A stretch of DNA of 36,472 nucleotides from Thermoguttaceae bacterium (GCA_017652805.1 JAGCAH010000278.1:1-36472); one strand, 5' to 3'. Shown: positions 17,401-26,007, counted from the first letter of the stretch. Notes: generated by a model not told the origin, from the sequence alone. Program-made: numbers and translations.

Positions 17401-18202
17401 AGAAGACCTCTTCCGGATCAGCCGCACGTCGCTCGCCGGTCAGAGCGCCGACGTCGAAGAACTCGACCGCCGTCTGAAAAAGATATTCGAAAACCAAAAA
17501 GTGAATATCGAGAAGATCACCGCCGCGCGGGAAGAGAAGATCCGCCGGAACGAAAAGATCACGCTCGAAGACCGGATCGCGCTCCATAAAAAGGACGCCG
17601 ATCTGGACGACCTCTGCCGATGGATCGACGAGCGGTTCGGCGCGAGCGTCACCCCCGCCGAAATCTGTGACTGGGACGTCCTCAACGTGCGGAACCGGCT
17701 CGAGTCGCTCATCGAAGAGAAATACAATCCGGAAATCCGCCGCGCCGAACGGCATATCATCCTCACGTTCCTCGACGGCGCCTGGAAAGAGCACCTTTTG
17801 ACGATGGACCGGATCAAGGCTGGAGTCGGTTTCCGCGGATACGCCCAGTCCGACCCGAAAGTCGAGTACAAGCGGGAAGGGATGGCGGCGTTCGAAAAGA
17901 TGTGGACGATGATCTTCGAGAACGTTCTTCACACGCTGTTCCAGACCGAAAATCTGAACGAACGGTTCCTCGAGTCGGTCTGGGTCGAAAGCGAAGCGAC
18001 CCACGAGTCATACACCCCGCCGCCGATGGCCGAACAGTCCGGCGGGGGAGATATCGGCGCTCAGCAGGACGCGGCGATCGCGGCTTCCAAAGCGTCGCGG
18101 CCCCAGACGATCCGAAACAAGACCGAACGGGTCGGGCCGAACGAGCCGTGCCCCTGCGGGAGCGGCAAAAAATACAAAAAATGCTGCGGCAAGAGGCGAT
18201 AA
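14429..18202 (+). CDS. secA: SecA preprotein translocase ATPase, oversized with two insertions
   Basis: Peripheral motor that drives unfolded preproteins through SecYEG. At 1257 aa it is far longer than E. coli SecA (901). All core motifs are present: Walker A MTGEGKT (Lys127), DEAD-like DEVD (237-240), SGMTGTA, the NBD2 motif [23 protein letters not shown] with the arginine fingers, the two-helix-finger/scaffold [16 protein letters not shown] near 1115, and a C-terminal SEC-C zinc motif [13 protein letters not shown]. Two insertions stand out. About 45 residues (roughly 458-505) lie inside NBD2 before [11 protein letters not shown], including [16 protein letters not shown]. About 270 extra residues lie in the helical scaffold/wing region between DYDEVMDVQ (720) and LDGAW (1115), compared with about 120 residues separating these motifs in E. 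coli. SecA secretes the signal-bearing proteins encoded elsewhere in this window. Confidence 0.98.
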   Translation: MELEQFLTSVSDFFGFIAKKIEGGITSLFGSSNERILKKLETRVEAINKLESKYQAMSDDELKEQTALFRRRLFDGETLDDILEEAFAVCREASRRVLGLRHYDVQLIGGMVLHSGAIAEMMTGEGKTLVATLPAYLNALEGKGVHVVTVNDYLARRDMEWMGPLYMALGLTVGNIQANMSTRDRQAAYSCDITYGTNNEFGFDYLRDNMRPARRGDPSFDQERQQSQGPLHYAIVDEVDNILIDEARTPLIISGPSEDDVTKYGKADAVARQLVKDEDFTVDEKDHTCNLTDIGIRHAEHLAGVESFYTAGNMHWPHLIDNALKAHHLYKRNVNYVIRDDEIIIVDEFTGRLMEGRNWSDGLHQAVEAKEGVRVKKENQTLATITLQNFFKMYDKLSGMTGTALTEAVEFWKIYHLDVVTIPPNRPVQRKVFPDKIYKTEREKYDAVVEEIERVHKWDVLTLNNDNEYWGTVESETDGEIVFRPKGAKEAQTIAKSSVKSLQRKGCPILVGTTSIAKSELISEKLDRKGIKHQVLNAKPENVGREAEIIAQAGRLGAVTIATNMAGRGTDIILGGNPETLAWSIFQHKYPTRLDVPRDEWVAKIREIETTEKMKEEGDEVRKLGGLHIIGTERHEARRIDLQLRGRSGRQGDPGQAQFFLSLEDELVRVFAGDWVKNILTRLGMEDGQAIENAMVSRRIEGAQKKVEERNFEIRKGLLDYDEVMDVQRKRVYSYRQRILDNGNTRDFVDEMIDNVVKKKVEEYLNPNFGPMAFADYASKDDQFGVEFEPRQFRSMSFKEAEDCARDYARRMAETQVLDAIDENLSYDVPEEEWNWQALAAFANQKWKAALRDSDLRKVGRDDVAQFLIKKSSDYIDRVDISRVASVLEPNYGAQSVSVFAKIMFGLIIDPESLKGLEPEQVCEKVRTQVFDLYREKEVQFPVVSGLIHYTIRDESGRRLNREGIIEWAKRRFGIDLPPDELKNMQRRQIEEDLFRISRTSLAGQSADVEELDRRLKKIFENQKVNIEKITAAREEKIRRNEKITLEDRIALHKKDADLDDLCRWIDERFGASVTPAEICDWDVLNVRNRLESLIEEKYNPEIRRAERHIILTFLDGAWKEHLLTMDRIKAGVGFRGYAQSDPKVEYKREGMAAFEKMWTMIFENVLHTLFQTENLNERFLESVWVESEATHESYTPPPMAEQSGGGDIGAQQDAAIAASKASRPQTIRNKTERVGPNEPCPCGSGKKYKKCCGKRR

Positions 18203-18221
18203 CCCGCGCGTCAAAAGCGAG

Positions 18222-18256
18222 CGCGTCTTTCCGAGTCGGGAAGGCGCGTTCTTTTT
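18222..18256 (+). terminator. Rho-independent terminator of secA
   Basis: CGCGTCTTTCC (18222-18232) pairs with GGGAAGGCGCG (18238-18248) over 11 bp with two G-T pairs and a 5-nt loop, followed by TTCTTTTT. It lies 20 bp after the secA stop, and separates secA from polA. Confidence 0.85.
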
Positions 18257-18343
18257 CGCCCCCGCGGCGCTTTGCCTCTCATAAAGGTCGGTTCATATCG
18301 GCGGTTCTTACCGCCGGGCGGCAAATGATCAGGGAACAACGCG

Positions 18344-21300
18344 ATGCTTGATTTAAGCGGAAAAAAGATCATGATCCTCGACGCCCACGGGATCATCTAT
18401 CAGGTCTTTCACACGATGCGCGAAATGATCGGCCCGAAAGGGCAGGCGACCGGCGCGGCGTACGGCTTTACCCGCGACGTGATCGGTCTTCTGCTGAAAT
18501 TCGAGCCCGACGCGATCTTCTGCGCGTTCGATATGCCGGGAAAGACATTTCGGCACGAGATATACGCCGAGTACAAGGCGAACCGTCCCCCGATGCCCGA
18601 AGACCTCCGCCCGCAGCTGATTTTTGTGCGGCAGATTCTGGAAGGACTCTGCGTTCCCCGATTGGAACTTGAACTTTACGAGGCGGACGACATTCTGGCG
18701 ACCGGCGCGCGCCGCGCCTCCGACGCGGGAGGAGAGGTCATACTGGTCACCTCCGACAAAGACGCGCGCCAACTGATCAGCGACCGCGTTCGGCTGTATA
18801 ACCTGCGGAAGGAGTCCCTCTACGGCGCCGACGAGCTGAAAGCCGACTGGGGGATCCGTCCCGACCAGGTGATCGACTTCCAGACGATGGTTGGCGACGC
18901 GACCGACAATATTCCCGGAATTCCCCTAATCGGCCCGAAGAGCGCCGCCGACCTTCTCCAAAAGTACGACACGCTCGAAGAGATCTTTCGCCGCGCCGGT
19001 GAAATCAAGGGGAAGAAAGGGGCGAATATCGCCGCCGCCCGGGAGTCGTCCGAAATCTCCCGCGCCCTGGTCACGCTCGACACCGGCGTGCCGATCGAAA
19101 TCGACTGGGAGAAAGGGGTGCCGCGCGGGGTCGATCCGAATCGGCTCGGCGAGCTGTTCCAGACGTTCGGGTTCCGTTCTCTTCTGCCGCAGATTGACAA
19201 GCTCACCGAGCGGTTCGGCAGTCGCGTCTGCGAGCGCGACGCCGCTCTGGACGAGATGTACAGTCTGACCGAAAAGAAGGAGCCGACCCCTTCCGAGCGT
19301 CCGGCGCCCGCCGCGCAGCAGCGTTCCCTTTTCGACGCCGCCGGCGAAAAGACGCCCCCGCCCGCCAAAGAGACGCCGGCCAGGGCGAGCCTGACCGAAG
19401 AAAACCGCGCGTTTACCGAAAAGATCTTTGCCGCGCTTCACGTTCCGGCGGAGAGCGTCTATCCCGAGATTCGCGTCGCCGAGACGATCCCCGCCGACGC
19501 CCGGTTTGAGCTGATCAATACGTCCGAAGGGTTTGCCCGGCTCTGCGGACGGCTCGAAAAAGCGCCGGTCGTCAGCGTCGACCTTGAGACGGTCGATCTT
19601 CAGGGCGTACCGAAAGCGCGGCCCCGCTTTGCCCTGATCGCCGGGATCGCCCTCTGCTTCGAGCCGGACCATGCGTATTACATTCCCCTTCGCGGCCCGG
19701 CGGAAGAAGCGGTTCTTTCGGAGGCGAAGGTGCTCGAAGCGCTCCGTCCGATCCTCGAATCCGCCGAGGTTAGAAAGATCGGGCAGAACATCAAGTACGA
19801 TATGATCGTCTTCGGGAACTACGGGATCCGTCTGCGCGGCGTCCTTTTCGATACGATGGTCGCCGACTATCTTCTCCGAGCGGGCGAACAGCACCATAAC
19901 ATGGACGAGCTGGCGCAGGTCTATCTGAATTACACGACGATTAAAATTTCGGAGCTTCTCGGCACCGGCAAAAATCAGAAGTCGATCGACGAGGTGCCGA
20001 CCGCCGAGGTCGCCCGTTACGCCGCCGAAGACGCGCTGGTTCCCTGGTATCTCTATCCGCGCCTTCTCGAAGGTCTTCGAAAGGAGCCCGCCCTTCTGCG
20101 GTTGATGACCGAACTTGAAATTCCGCTGATTTCGGTTCTGGTCGAGCTCGAAACGAACGGAATCGCAATCAATACCGCGCATTTCGACCATCTCAAAACC
20201 GATTTTGCCCAGCGTCTCGACGAGACGAAACGGGAAATCGAACAGATCATCCGCCGCGACGCGCCCGACTCTCCCCTGGCGGACGGGTTCAATATGAACT
20301 CCCCCCGGCAGCTCGAACAGGTTCTTTTCGACGATATGGGAATCCCGTCGACCAAAAAGACGAAGAAGAAAACCGGTCGGAGCACCGACGCGGGCGTTTT
20401 GGAAGAACTGGCGGCGCAGGGGTACGAACTTCCGAAGATGATCCTGAAACACAGAACGGTCACGAAGCTCCTCGGAACGTATATCGAACCGATCCCGAAA
20501 CAGATCCATCCGGTCACCGGGCGGATCCACGCGTCGTTTAACCAGTCGGTCGCCGAGACGGGGCGGCTCAGTTCCAGTTCGCCGAATCTGCAGAACATTC
20601 CGGTCCGGACCGACGAGGGGAAAGAGATCCGCCACGGATTCGTTCCCGACCGCCGGCTCGGGTTCGACACGTTCATTTCGTGCGACTACAGCCAGATCGA
20701 ACTGCGCGTTCTGGCGCACTACTCGAAAGACCTGCATCTGATCGAGGCGTTTGAAAACGACATCGACGTGCACGCGTCGGTCGCCGCGCAGATCTTTCAC
20801 GTCCCGCTCGCCGAGGTGACAAGCGAACAGCGAACCAAGGCGAAGGCGGTCAACTTCGGCCTGGCGTACGGCCAGACCGCGTTCGGCCTGGCCAAGGCGC
20901 TCGGTATTTCGAACGGCGAGGCGGCGGAGTATATCCGCGGCTTTTTTGAGACGTATCCGGGAATCCGCGAATTCTTCAGCCGCGTCCTGACCGAGGCTTC
21001 CCGCGCCGGGTATGTCACCACCATCCTGGGACGGCGGCGTTCGGTCGACGGGGTGCGTCCCCCGCAGGAGGGGCGGCCGCTGAATATGCCCGAACGGACC
21101 GCGATCAACACGGTCATTCAGGGGTCCGCCGCCGACCTGATGAAAGCGGCGATGGTGAACGTCTCGAAACGGCTGGCGGCGTGGAACGACGAAGCGCCCG
21201 GAACGGCGCGGGTCGCGCCGAAACAGAGCGAAACCCCTTTGCCGGCAAAGACGACCGAAAAGAAAGACGGATTCCTCTTTGATATGGACGCGGACGCTCC

Positions 21301-21511
21301 GGCGGCGGTCGAGATTTCGGACAATCTCTTTCTTCCCGATCGGCACGCGCCGCGCGGCCAGCTCCTTCTGCCGATCCACGACGAACTTCTCCTTGAAACG
21401 CGCCGCGAGGCGGCCGACGAACTGGCCGGACTCGTTTCGGCCGAAATGCTCCTGGGGCAGCCGCTGAGGGTGCCGCTGAAAGTCGACACCGAATTTAGCG
21501 AGACGTGGTGA
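18344..21511 (+). CDS. polA: DNA polymerase I with 5' nuclease, proofreading and polymerase domains
   Basis: Repair and Okazaki-fragment polymerase, 1055 aa compared with 928 in E. coli. Residues 1-290 are the 5'-3' nuclease (ILDAHGIIYQ, AFDMPGKTFRHEIYAEYKANR, EADDILAT, TSDKDARQL, GDATDNIPGIPLIGPKSA). A Pro/Ala-rich linker follows, then the 3'-5' exonuclease with intact DEDDy motifs: VDLET (D413, E415), GQNIKYD, and YAAED (D563). The polymerase has motif A DYSQIELR (D781), motif B RTKAKAVNFGLAYG, and motif C HDE (1012-1014). About 50 extra residues lie between the helix ending near Trp947 and the strand before HDE, low in complexity and rich in Asp, Lys and Pro. The start is supported by AGGGA about 8 nt upstream. 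The gene stands alone between two terminators. Confidence 0.97.
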   Translation: MLDLSGKKIMILDAHGIIYQVFHTMREMIGPKGQATGAAYGFTRDVIGLLLKFEPDAIFCAFDMPGKTFRHEIYAEYKANRPPMPEDLRPQLIFVRQILEGLCVPRLELELYEADDILATGARRASDAGGEVILVTSDKDARQLISDRVRLYNLRKESLYGADELKADWGIRPDQVIDFQTMVGDATDNIPGIPLIGPKSAADLLQKYDTLEEIFRRAGEIKGKKGANIAAARESSEISRALVTLDTGVPIEIDWEKGVPRGVDPNRLGELFQTFGFRSLLPQIDKLTERFGSRVCERDAALDEMYSLTEKKEPTPSERPAPAAQQRSLFDAAGEKTPPPAKETPARASLTEENRAFTEKIFAALHVPAESVYPEIRVAETIPADARFELINTSEGFARLCGRLEKAPVVSVDLETVDLQGVPKARPRFALIAGIALCFEPDHAYYIPLRGPAEEAVLSEAKVLEALRPILESAEVRKIGQNIKYDMIVFGNYGIRLRGVLFDTMVADYLLRAGEQHHNMDELAQVYLNYTTIKISELLGTGKNQKSIDEVPTAEVARYAAEDALVPWYLYPRLLEGLRKEPALLRLMTELEIPLISVLVELETNGIAINTAHFDHLKTDFAQRLDETKREIEQIIRRDAPDSPLADGFNMNSPRQLEQVLFDDMGIPSTKKTKKKTGRSTDAGVLEELAAQGYELPKMILKHRTVTKLLGTYIEPIPKQIHPVTGRIHASFNQSVAETGRLSSSSPNLQNIPVRTDEGKEIRHGFVPDRRLGFDTFISCDYSQIELRVLAHYSKDLHLIEAFENDIDVHASVAAQIFHVPLAEVTSEQRTKAKAVNFGLAYGQTAFGLAKALGISNGEAAEYIRGFFETYPGIREFFSRVLTEASRAGYVTTILGRRRSVDGVRPPQEGRPLNMPERTAINTVIQGSAADLMKAAMVNVSKRLAAWNDEAPGTARVAPKQSETPLPAKTTEKKDGFLFDMDADAPAAVEISDNLFLPDRHAPRGQLLLPIHDELLLETRREAADELAGLVSAEMLLGQPLRVPLKVDTEFSETW

Positions 21512-21527
21512 CGCGGACGCACAAATC

Positions 21528-21560
21528 AAAAAACGCCCTCCTTCTTAATGAAGGAGAGCG
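21528..21560 (-). terminator. Terminator for the lysozyme-domain gene, between convergent genes
   Basis: CTCCTTC (21538-21544) and GAAGGAG (21550-21556) pair around TTAAT, and after one mismatch the stem continues with CGC/GCG. On the minus strand the stem is followed by six T residues (21533-21528), so it terminates the leftward gene ending at 21591. It may also stop polA transcription arriving from the other side, though the T-run is lacking in that direction. Confidence 0.8.
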
Positions 21561-21590
21561 CTTCGTATAACAAAACGTGCGGAACGCGTG

Positions 21591-23597
21591 TTACGCGACG
21601 TGCCGGTTGTAGATCGCCTGACCGTATGAGGCGCGGCGGATTTGCGCGGCTTCGCTCTGGTCGGCGGGGCGTTCAAACTGGAGCAGAATCACATCCGAAG
21701 CTTCGCGGATCGAAGCCGCATTTTTGAGCCTCGTGGCAAGGGTCGAATATTTCACGCTCAGCTCATACCACAGATAGTCAAGCTGCATGTAGAGGTCGCC
21801 GATCGACTTGCCCTGCTGCCGGGCGAAGTTGAGGAGCGCCTCCTTGCGGGACCAGAAGGTCCACTGGGCGATTCCGTACCCAGCGGAATCGTGTACGAAG
21901 TTGGTGTACGAACCGTTGTCGACGGCGGCGGTGTACTCGTCGTCGGACATTCCCAGGGATCGCTCGTAGGAGTTCTGCAGGTTGTTGGCGCGGAATCCGC
22001 CCGACTCGGCGTTCAGATTCCCCATCAGGCCGGCGACGCCGTAGAGGTTTCCGATCTTGGCGACAAAGTAGTCCCAGACCACCTGTTCGGGATTCGAGAC
22101 CGGGGTCGGCGTCGGCGTCGGATCGGGAACGACGACCTTGCTCGGGTCGGGCGTGATCTGAATGTTCGAGAAGACGGTGTTTCCCGCGCCGCCGTAGAAC
22201 CCGACCATTCCCCTCGTCAGGCGGGTGTCGTTGGCGGCGACCTGAACGGCGTCGCCGACGCCGCAGGCGACCTGACCGTCGACGATCTGCGCCCAGACGG
22301 TGTAGCTCTGGTTATGGGCGAGGGAGTAGTTTGCGCTCGCCAGGACGGTGAACGATTCCCCTTCGCTGACGTAGTAGAGGGTGACCGCGGTGTTCCGGAA
22401 TTCGGCGAAGTAACGCGCGCCCGAATCCTGAACCGCCAGCTCGATCCCCGCCTGGAAACTGACGGTCGAGTCGGTCGACCTGAACGTGGCGGAGACCCGA
22501 AGATCTTCGGGGAACGCGTCGTAGTCGCAGACCGCTTCAAGCGCGCCGCTCCGTCCGTCGATCGTGAGGGAGCCGTTTCGGGCGGTCACCTTCGATATCT
22601 TGTCGCCGAAGAGGTACCAGTATTGAGTGTCGGAAGGATAGATCTCGTAGGTCGTTACCGGATTGGCGACCGGCTGGCCGTTCCGGACGATGTCGGCGTG
22701 GACGATGACGTCGCCGACCCGATTGGTCGGCGCCGACGCGGCGGCGGGATTCGCCTCGACCGAAATGTTGCTGAACGAAACCGCTCCGCTAGAGGCGTAG
22801 AAGCCGACCCATCCCCCCGAAAGACGCGTGTCGTTATACGTTAAGAGGGTGTTGTCGCCGACGCCGAACGAAACCTTTCCGCCGGAGACCTGCCCCCAGA
22901 TCGTGTATGTTTGGTTCACGGAGAACGAGCAGAGTGCCCCGTCGAGAAGGGTCATCTGTTCATTGTTCCCGACGTAGTAGAGGTAGACGCGGTCCGACTG
23001 GAGTTCGGCGTAATAGCGGTGCCCGGTATCGGAGACCGCCAGTTCCAGCCCCCCCTTGAACGAGGCGGCGGTCGCTTTGAAGTCGGCGGTCACGCGGAGA
23101 TTCTCCGAAAAGCCGTCGTAGTCGCAGACCGCCTCGAGTGCGCCGGTGCGCGCGTCGATCGAAAGGGTGCCGCCCCGCGCGGATATCTTTGAAATCTGAT
23201 TGCCGAAAAGGGCCCAGTTCTGAAGATCGGAAGGATAGATGGCGAACGACTTGGTGTTTTCGGGGAGCGCCTCGTTCGTCTGGAACCAGTAGGTGGAAAG
23301 GTGCGCGTGGTCGCCCGGGCCGACGAAGCCGTCGCCGTCAATATCGGACGCCGGGTTCCAGTTCTCCGTGTCTTTGGTGGAGAACCAGGCGTAACTCATA
23401 TACGAGAGTTCCGACGGTCCGATGAATCCGTCCCCGTCGGCATCCATGGTCGAGGCGATGTAGACGTCGCCGACCTGGTAACCCGGGGGCGCGGCCTGGG
23501 TCGGCGCGGGAAGCGCGGCGGCCGCTTCCAGCCCGGCGGTGACGGCCAAAAGCTGACGGTCTTCGAGCGATTCGAAACGTAAAACGCGTTTTTTCAT
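21591..23597 (-). CDS. Exported modular protein: EF-hand/dockerin, two ConA-like modules, phage-tail-type lysozyme
   Basis: The protein has 668 aa. It opens MKKRVLRFESLEDRQLLAV, the planctomycetal surface/export signature found on many of their large secreted proteins. Two EF-hand/dockerin-type calcium loops follow, DADGDGFIGPSE (52-63) and DIDGDGFVGPGD (85-96). Two homologous beta-sandwich modules of the concanavalin/LamG type come next (about 118-283 and 316-487), each with GALEAVCDY, LELAV-D-G and GxVGFY landmarks, then a PTPTPTP linker. The last 160 residues (GVAGLMGNLNAESGGF, then AGYGIAQWTFWSRKEAL) match the phage-tail lysozyme family (Phage_lysozyme2), with Glu531 as the likely catalytic acid; this family cuts peptidoglycan and is best known from Firmicutes phages and conjugative elements. 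Start supported by AGGGA 8 nt upstream. First of three paralogues; its chassis is nearly identical to that of the next gene. Confidence 0.85.
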   Translation of the reverse strand: MKKRVLRFESLEDRQLLAVTAGLEAAAALPAPTQAAPPGYQVGDVYIASTMDADGDGFIGPSELSYMSYAWFSTKDTENWNPASDIDGDGFVGPGDHAHLSTYWFQTNEALPENTKSFAIYPSDLQNWALFGNQISKISARGGTLSIDARTGALEAVCDYDGFSENLRVTADFKATAASFKGGLELAVSDTGHRYYAELQSDRVYLYYVGNNEQMTLLDGALCSFSVNQTYTIWGQVSGGKVSFGVGDNTLLTYNDTRLSGGWVGFYASSGAVSFSNISVEANPAAASAPTNRVGDVIVHADIVRNGQPVANPVTTYEIYPSDTQYWYLFGDKISKVTARNGSLTIDGRSGALEAVCDYDAFPEDLRVSATFRSTDSTVSFQAGIELAVQDSGARYFAEFRNTAVTLYYVSEGESFTVLASANYSLAHNQSYTVWAQIVDGQVACGVGDAVQVAANDTRLTRGMVGFYGGAGNTVFSNIQITPDPSKVVVPDPTPTPTPVSNPEQVVWDYFVAKIGNLYGVAGLMGNLNAESGGFRANNLQNSYERSLGMSDDEYTAAVDNGSYTNFVHDSAGYGIAQWTFWSRKEALLNFARQQGKSIGDLYMQLDYLWYELSVKYSTLATRLKNAASIREASDVILLQFERPADQSEAAQIRRASYGQAIYNRHVA
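22698..23597. repeat. 900-bp repeat shared with 25070-25969
   Basis: The first 300 codons of the lysozyme-domain gene and of its neighbour (25070-25969) align without gaps and differ at only about 20 residues, roughly 94% protein identity, with long stretches of identical DNA. The third paralogue matches the same region more loosely. The similarity weakens through the second beta-sandwich module and disappears at the C-terminal catalytic domain. Recent duplication or ongoing gene conversion of the scaffold is the simplest reading. Confidence 0.85.
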
Positions 23598-23617
23598 AGC
23601 GAGTCCCTTTCGGGCTT

Positions 23618-23633
23618 GGCCGGAAATCCGGCC
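23618..23633 (-). promoter_or_regulatory. Leader hairpin upstream of the lysozyme-domain gene
   Basis: GGCCGG-AAAT-CCGGCC is a perfect 6-bp stem with a 4-nt loop lying 20 nt before the start codon, just upstream of the ribosome binding site. The neighbouring paralogue has the same stem at the same distance (25992-26007). It could affect translation initiation or mRNA stability. Confidence 0.5.
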
Positions 23634-23718
23634 GGAGGAGTTATTCTGACGATTCCCGCGACTTGTTACGGCGCGAAGAGGACGCTCTTAATTCTCCATC
23701 GTCCCGCCGCGCCCCGCC

Positions 23719-23724
23719 ATTATA
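23719..23724 (-). promoter_or_regulatory. -10 box of the lysozyme-domain gene
   Basis: A perfect TATAAT on the minus strand, 121 bp before the start codon and just downstream of the terminator of the preceding gene. A -35 box is not convincing. The paralogue at 25969 has TATAAT in the same position, preceded by the same TTTATCCGAAAAA sequence. Confidence 0.5.
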
Positions 23725-23739
23725 CATTATTTTTCGGAT

Positions 23740-23769
23740 AAAAGAGGGGGAAGCGGAAATTTCCCCCTC
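23740..23769 (-). terminator. Probable terminator of the first NlpC/P60-type gene
   Basis: GAGGGGGAA (23744-23752) and TTCCCCCTC (23761-23769) are exact complements around an 8-nt loop. On the minus strand the stem is followed by TTTTAT, a short T-run. It lies 35 bp after the stop at 23804 and immediately before the next gene's -10 box. Confidence 0.6.
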
Positions 23770-23803
23770 CGAGCCGGCATAATCTCCCGGTTTGAACCGA
23801 GAG

Positions 23804-25969
23804 TCAGCTGATCTGAAGTCCCTGGTGCGAAATCGGAATGTAGCCGTTCGAGAAGAGGCTGGCGAAGGTGTACTTCCGATCGACCCGCCAGGTCGAGTTC
23901 CCGGAGATCGGCTGACCGGCGCCCGCCGCGCCTGACTGCTCGATGACGTAGATGCACTGGTTCGCCACGTCGACCGACGAAACCAGACGGACATGCCCGC
24001 CGGTCTGTTTGTACCAGAGAACCGCGTCTCCCGGTTTGAGGCAGGCGTAGGCGGCGTACATGACGTCCTGTCCGTTATCCGAGGTCACCTGGGCGGTATG
24101 CGAGCCGGACGTGAGGTTGTAGTTCCCGACCGCCACGATCTTTCCGCGGCCGGGGAACATGTAGTAGGTTCCCAGGAGGGAAAGGGAGGGGTCGAAAACG
24201 CGCCAGGCCATCGAGACCGCGCTGGAGCAGTCGGATCCGACATAGGTCGTCGATTCGGTCGGGCCGGTGTAGACGCCGCTGGCGTTCAGGTAGGAGGTGA
24301 ACTTTTCGTAGGAACCGCTTCGCATCTTCTGCGAATAGGGGACGCCGTAATAGGTCTGCCCCGCCTTGAACATCACGCCGTAGTCGGGGTTGTAATAGGT
24401 GATATCCGCCGCGGCGGTCCATTTGACCGTCGCCATCGAACGCATATAGGCGACGACTTCGGCGCGGAGCGCGGCGTTTTCCTCTTCGGGGGTCGGCCCG
24501 GTGTCGTAGAGGTCGTCTCCGGTATAGACGCCGATCGTCCGGAACGTATTCTGCCCGCTGCTGGCGTAGAACCCGACCTTTCCCCCCGAAAGGCGCGAAT
24601 CGCTGACCGAGGCGAGAACGGTCGAGCCGACGCCGCAGGCGAGCCGTCCGTCGGAAAGCTGCGCCCAGATCGAGTAACTCTGGTTGTAGTTGAACGTATA
24701 CGCCGCGCTTGCCAGGAGGGTCATCGATTCCCCTTCGCTGACGTAGTAGAGGTAGGCTCCGCCGGTTTGGAACTCGGCGTAATAGCGCGCGCCTGAATCC
24801 TGAACCGCCAGCTCGATTCCCGCGTTCATTCCCCCGGTCAGATCGGTCGAACGGAAGGCGGCGGTCACCAGAAGATCTTCGGGAAATCCTTCGTAGTCGC
24901 AGACCGCTTCAAGCGCGCCGCTCCGCCCGTCGATCGTGAGCGTGCCGTTTTTGGCGGTTATCTTCGAGATCTTGTCGCCGAAGAGGTACCAGTATTGAGT
25001 GTCGGAAGGATAGATTTCGTACGAGACGACCGGGTCGGGAAGGACGGCGCCGTTTTCGACGATTTTCGCGTCGATGATGACGTCGCCGACCCGATTGGTC
25101 GGCGCCGGCGCGGCGGCGGGATTGTTTTCAACGGTGATGTTGCTGAACGAAACCGCTCCGCTCGAGGCGTAGAAGCCAACCCATCCCCCCGAAAGACGCG
25201 TGTCGTTATACGTTAAGAGGGTGTTGTCGCCGACGCCGAACGAAACCTTTCCGCCGGAGACCTGTCCCCAGATCGTGTACGTCTGGTTCACGGAGAACGA
25301 GTAGAGCGCCCCGTCGAGAAGGGTCATCTGTTCGTTGCTGCCGACGTAGTAGAGGTAGACGCGGTCCGACTGGAGTTCGGCGTAATAGCGGTGCCCGGTG
25401 TCGGAGACCGCCAGTTCCAGCCCCCCTTTGAACGCGGCGGCGGTCGCTTTGAAGTCGGCGGTCACGCGGAGATTCTCCGAAAAGCCGTCGTAGTCGCAGA
25501 CCGCCTCGAGCGCGCCGGTGCGCGCGTCGATCGAAAGGGTGCCGCCCCGTGCGGATATCTTTGAAATCTGATTGCCGACGAGAAGCCAGTTCTGAAGATC
25601 GGACGGGTAGATTTCGTACGACTTGGTGTTTTCGGGGAGCGCCTCGTTCGTCTGGAACCAGTAGGAGGAAAGGTGCGCGTGGTCGCCCGGCCCGACAAAG
25701 CCGTCGCCGTCGATATCGGACGCCGGGTTCCAGTTCTCCGTGTCTTTGGTGGAGAACCAGGCGTAACTCATATACGAAAGTTCCGCCGGTCCGATGAACC
25801 CGTCCCCGTCGACATCGACGGTCGAGGCGATATAGACGTCGCCGACCCGATATCCGGCGGGCGCGGCCTCGGTCGGCGCGGGAAGTGCGGCGGCTGCTTC
25901 CATACCGGCGGTGACGGCCAGGAGCTGACGGTCTTCGAGCGATTCGAAACGTAAAACGCGTTTTTTCAT
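23804..25969 (-). CDS. Exported modular protein: EF-hand/dockerin, two ConA-like modules, NlpC/P60-like hydrolase
   Basis: The protein has 721 aa. The chassis is nearly identical to that of the 668-aa neighbour: the MKKRVLRFESLEDRQLLAV export signature, calcium loops DVDGDGFIGPAE and DIDGDGFVGPGD, and two concanavalin/LamG-like modules (about 118-283 and 316-490). The C-terminus differs. A helical segment EEENAALRAEVVAYMRSMA is followed by YYGVPYSQK, then YVGSDCSSAVSMAW with Cys581, GDAVLWYKQTGGHVRLV with His659, and CIYVIEQSG. Cys in a S-DCS-S context and His in a GHV strand with a GDxxLW lead-in are the NlpC/P60 (papain-like) cell-wall peptidase pattern, so it probably cleaves peptide or amide bonds in peptidoglycan. 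The exact subfamily is not recognised. The start has an AGAGG ribosome binding site. Own TATAAT box and leader hairpin. Confidence 0.82.
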   Translation of the reverse strand: MKKRVLRFESLEDRQLLAVTAGMEAAAALPAPTEAAPAGYRVGDVYIASTVDVDGDGFIGPAELSYMSYAWFSTKDTENWNPASDIDGDGFVGPGDHAHLSSYWFQTNEALPENTKSYEIYPSDLQNWLLVGNQISKISARGGTLSIDARTGALEAVCDYDGFSENLRVTADFKATAAAFKGGLELAVSDTGHRYYAELQSDRVYLYYVGSNEQMTLLDGALYSFSVNQTYTIWGQVSGGKVSFGVGDNTLLTYNDTRLSGGWVGFYASSGAVSFSNITVENNPAAAPAPTNRVGDVIIDAKIVENGAVLPDPVVSYEIYPSDTQYWYLFGDKISKITAKNGTLTIDGRSGALEAVCDYEGFPEDLLVTAAFRSTDLTGGMNAGIELAVQDSGARYYAEFQTGGAYLYYVSEGESMTLLASAAYTFNYNQSYSIWAQLSDGRLACGVGSTVLASVSDSRLSGGKVGFYASSGQNTFRTIGVYTGDDLYDTGPTPEEENAALRAEVVAYMRSMATVKWTAAADITYYNPDYGVMFKAGQTYYGVPYSQKMRSGSYEKFTSYLNASGVYTGPTESTTYVGSDCSSAVSMAWRVFDPSLSLLGTYYMFPGRGKIVAVGNYNLTSGSHTAQVTSDNGQDVMYAAYACLKPGDAVLWYKQTGGHVRLVSSVDVANQCIYVIEQSGAAGAGQPISGNSTWRVDRKYTFASLFSNGYIPISHQGLQIS

Positions 25970-25991
25970 GGCGAGTACCTCTCAAAATTTC

Positions 25992-26007
25992 GGCCGGAAG
26001 GCCGGCC
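25992..26007 (-). promoter_or_regulatory. Leader hairpin upstream of the first NlpC/P60-type gene
   Basis: GGCCGG-AAGG-CCGGCC is a perfect 6-bp stem with a 4-nt loop, 22 nt before the start codon. The stem sequence and position match the lysozyme paralogue while the loop differs (AAGG versus AAAT), suggesting that the structure is kept rather than the loop sequence. Confidence 0.5.
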
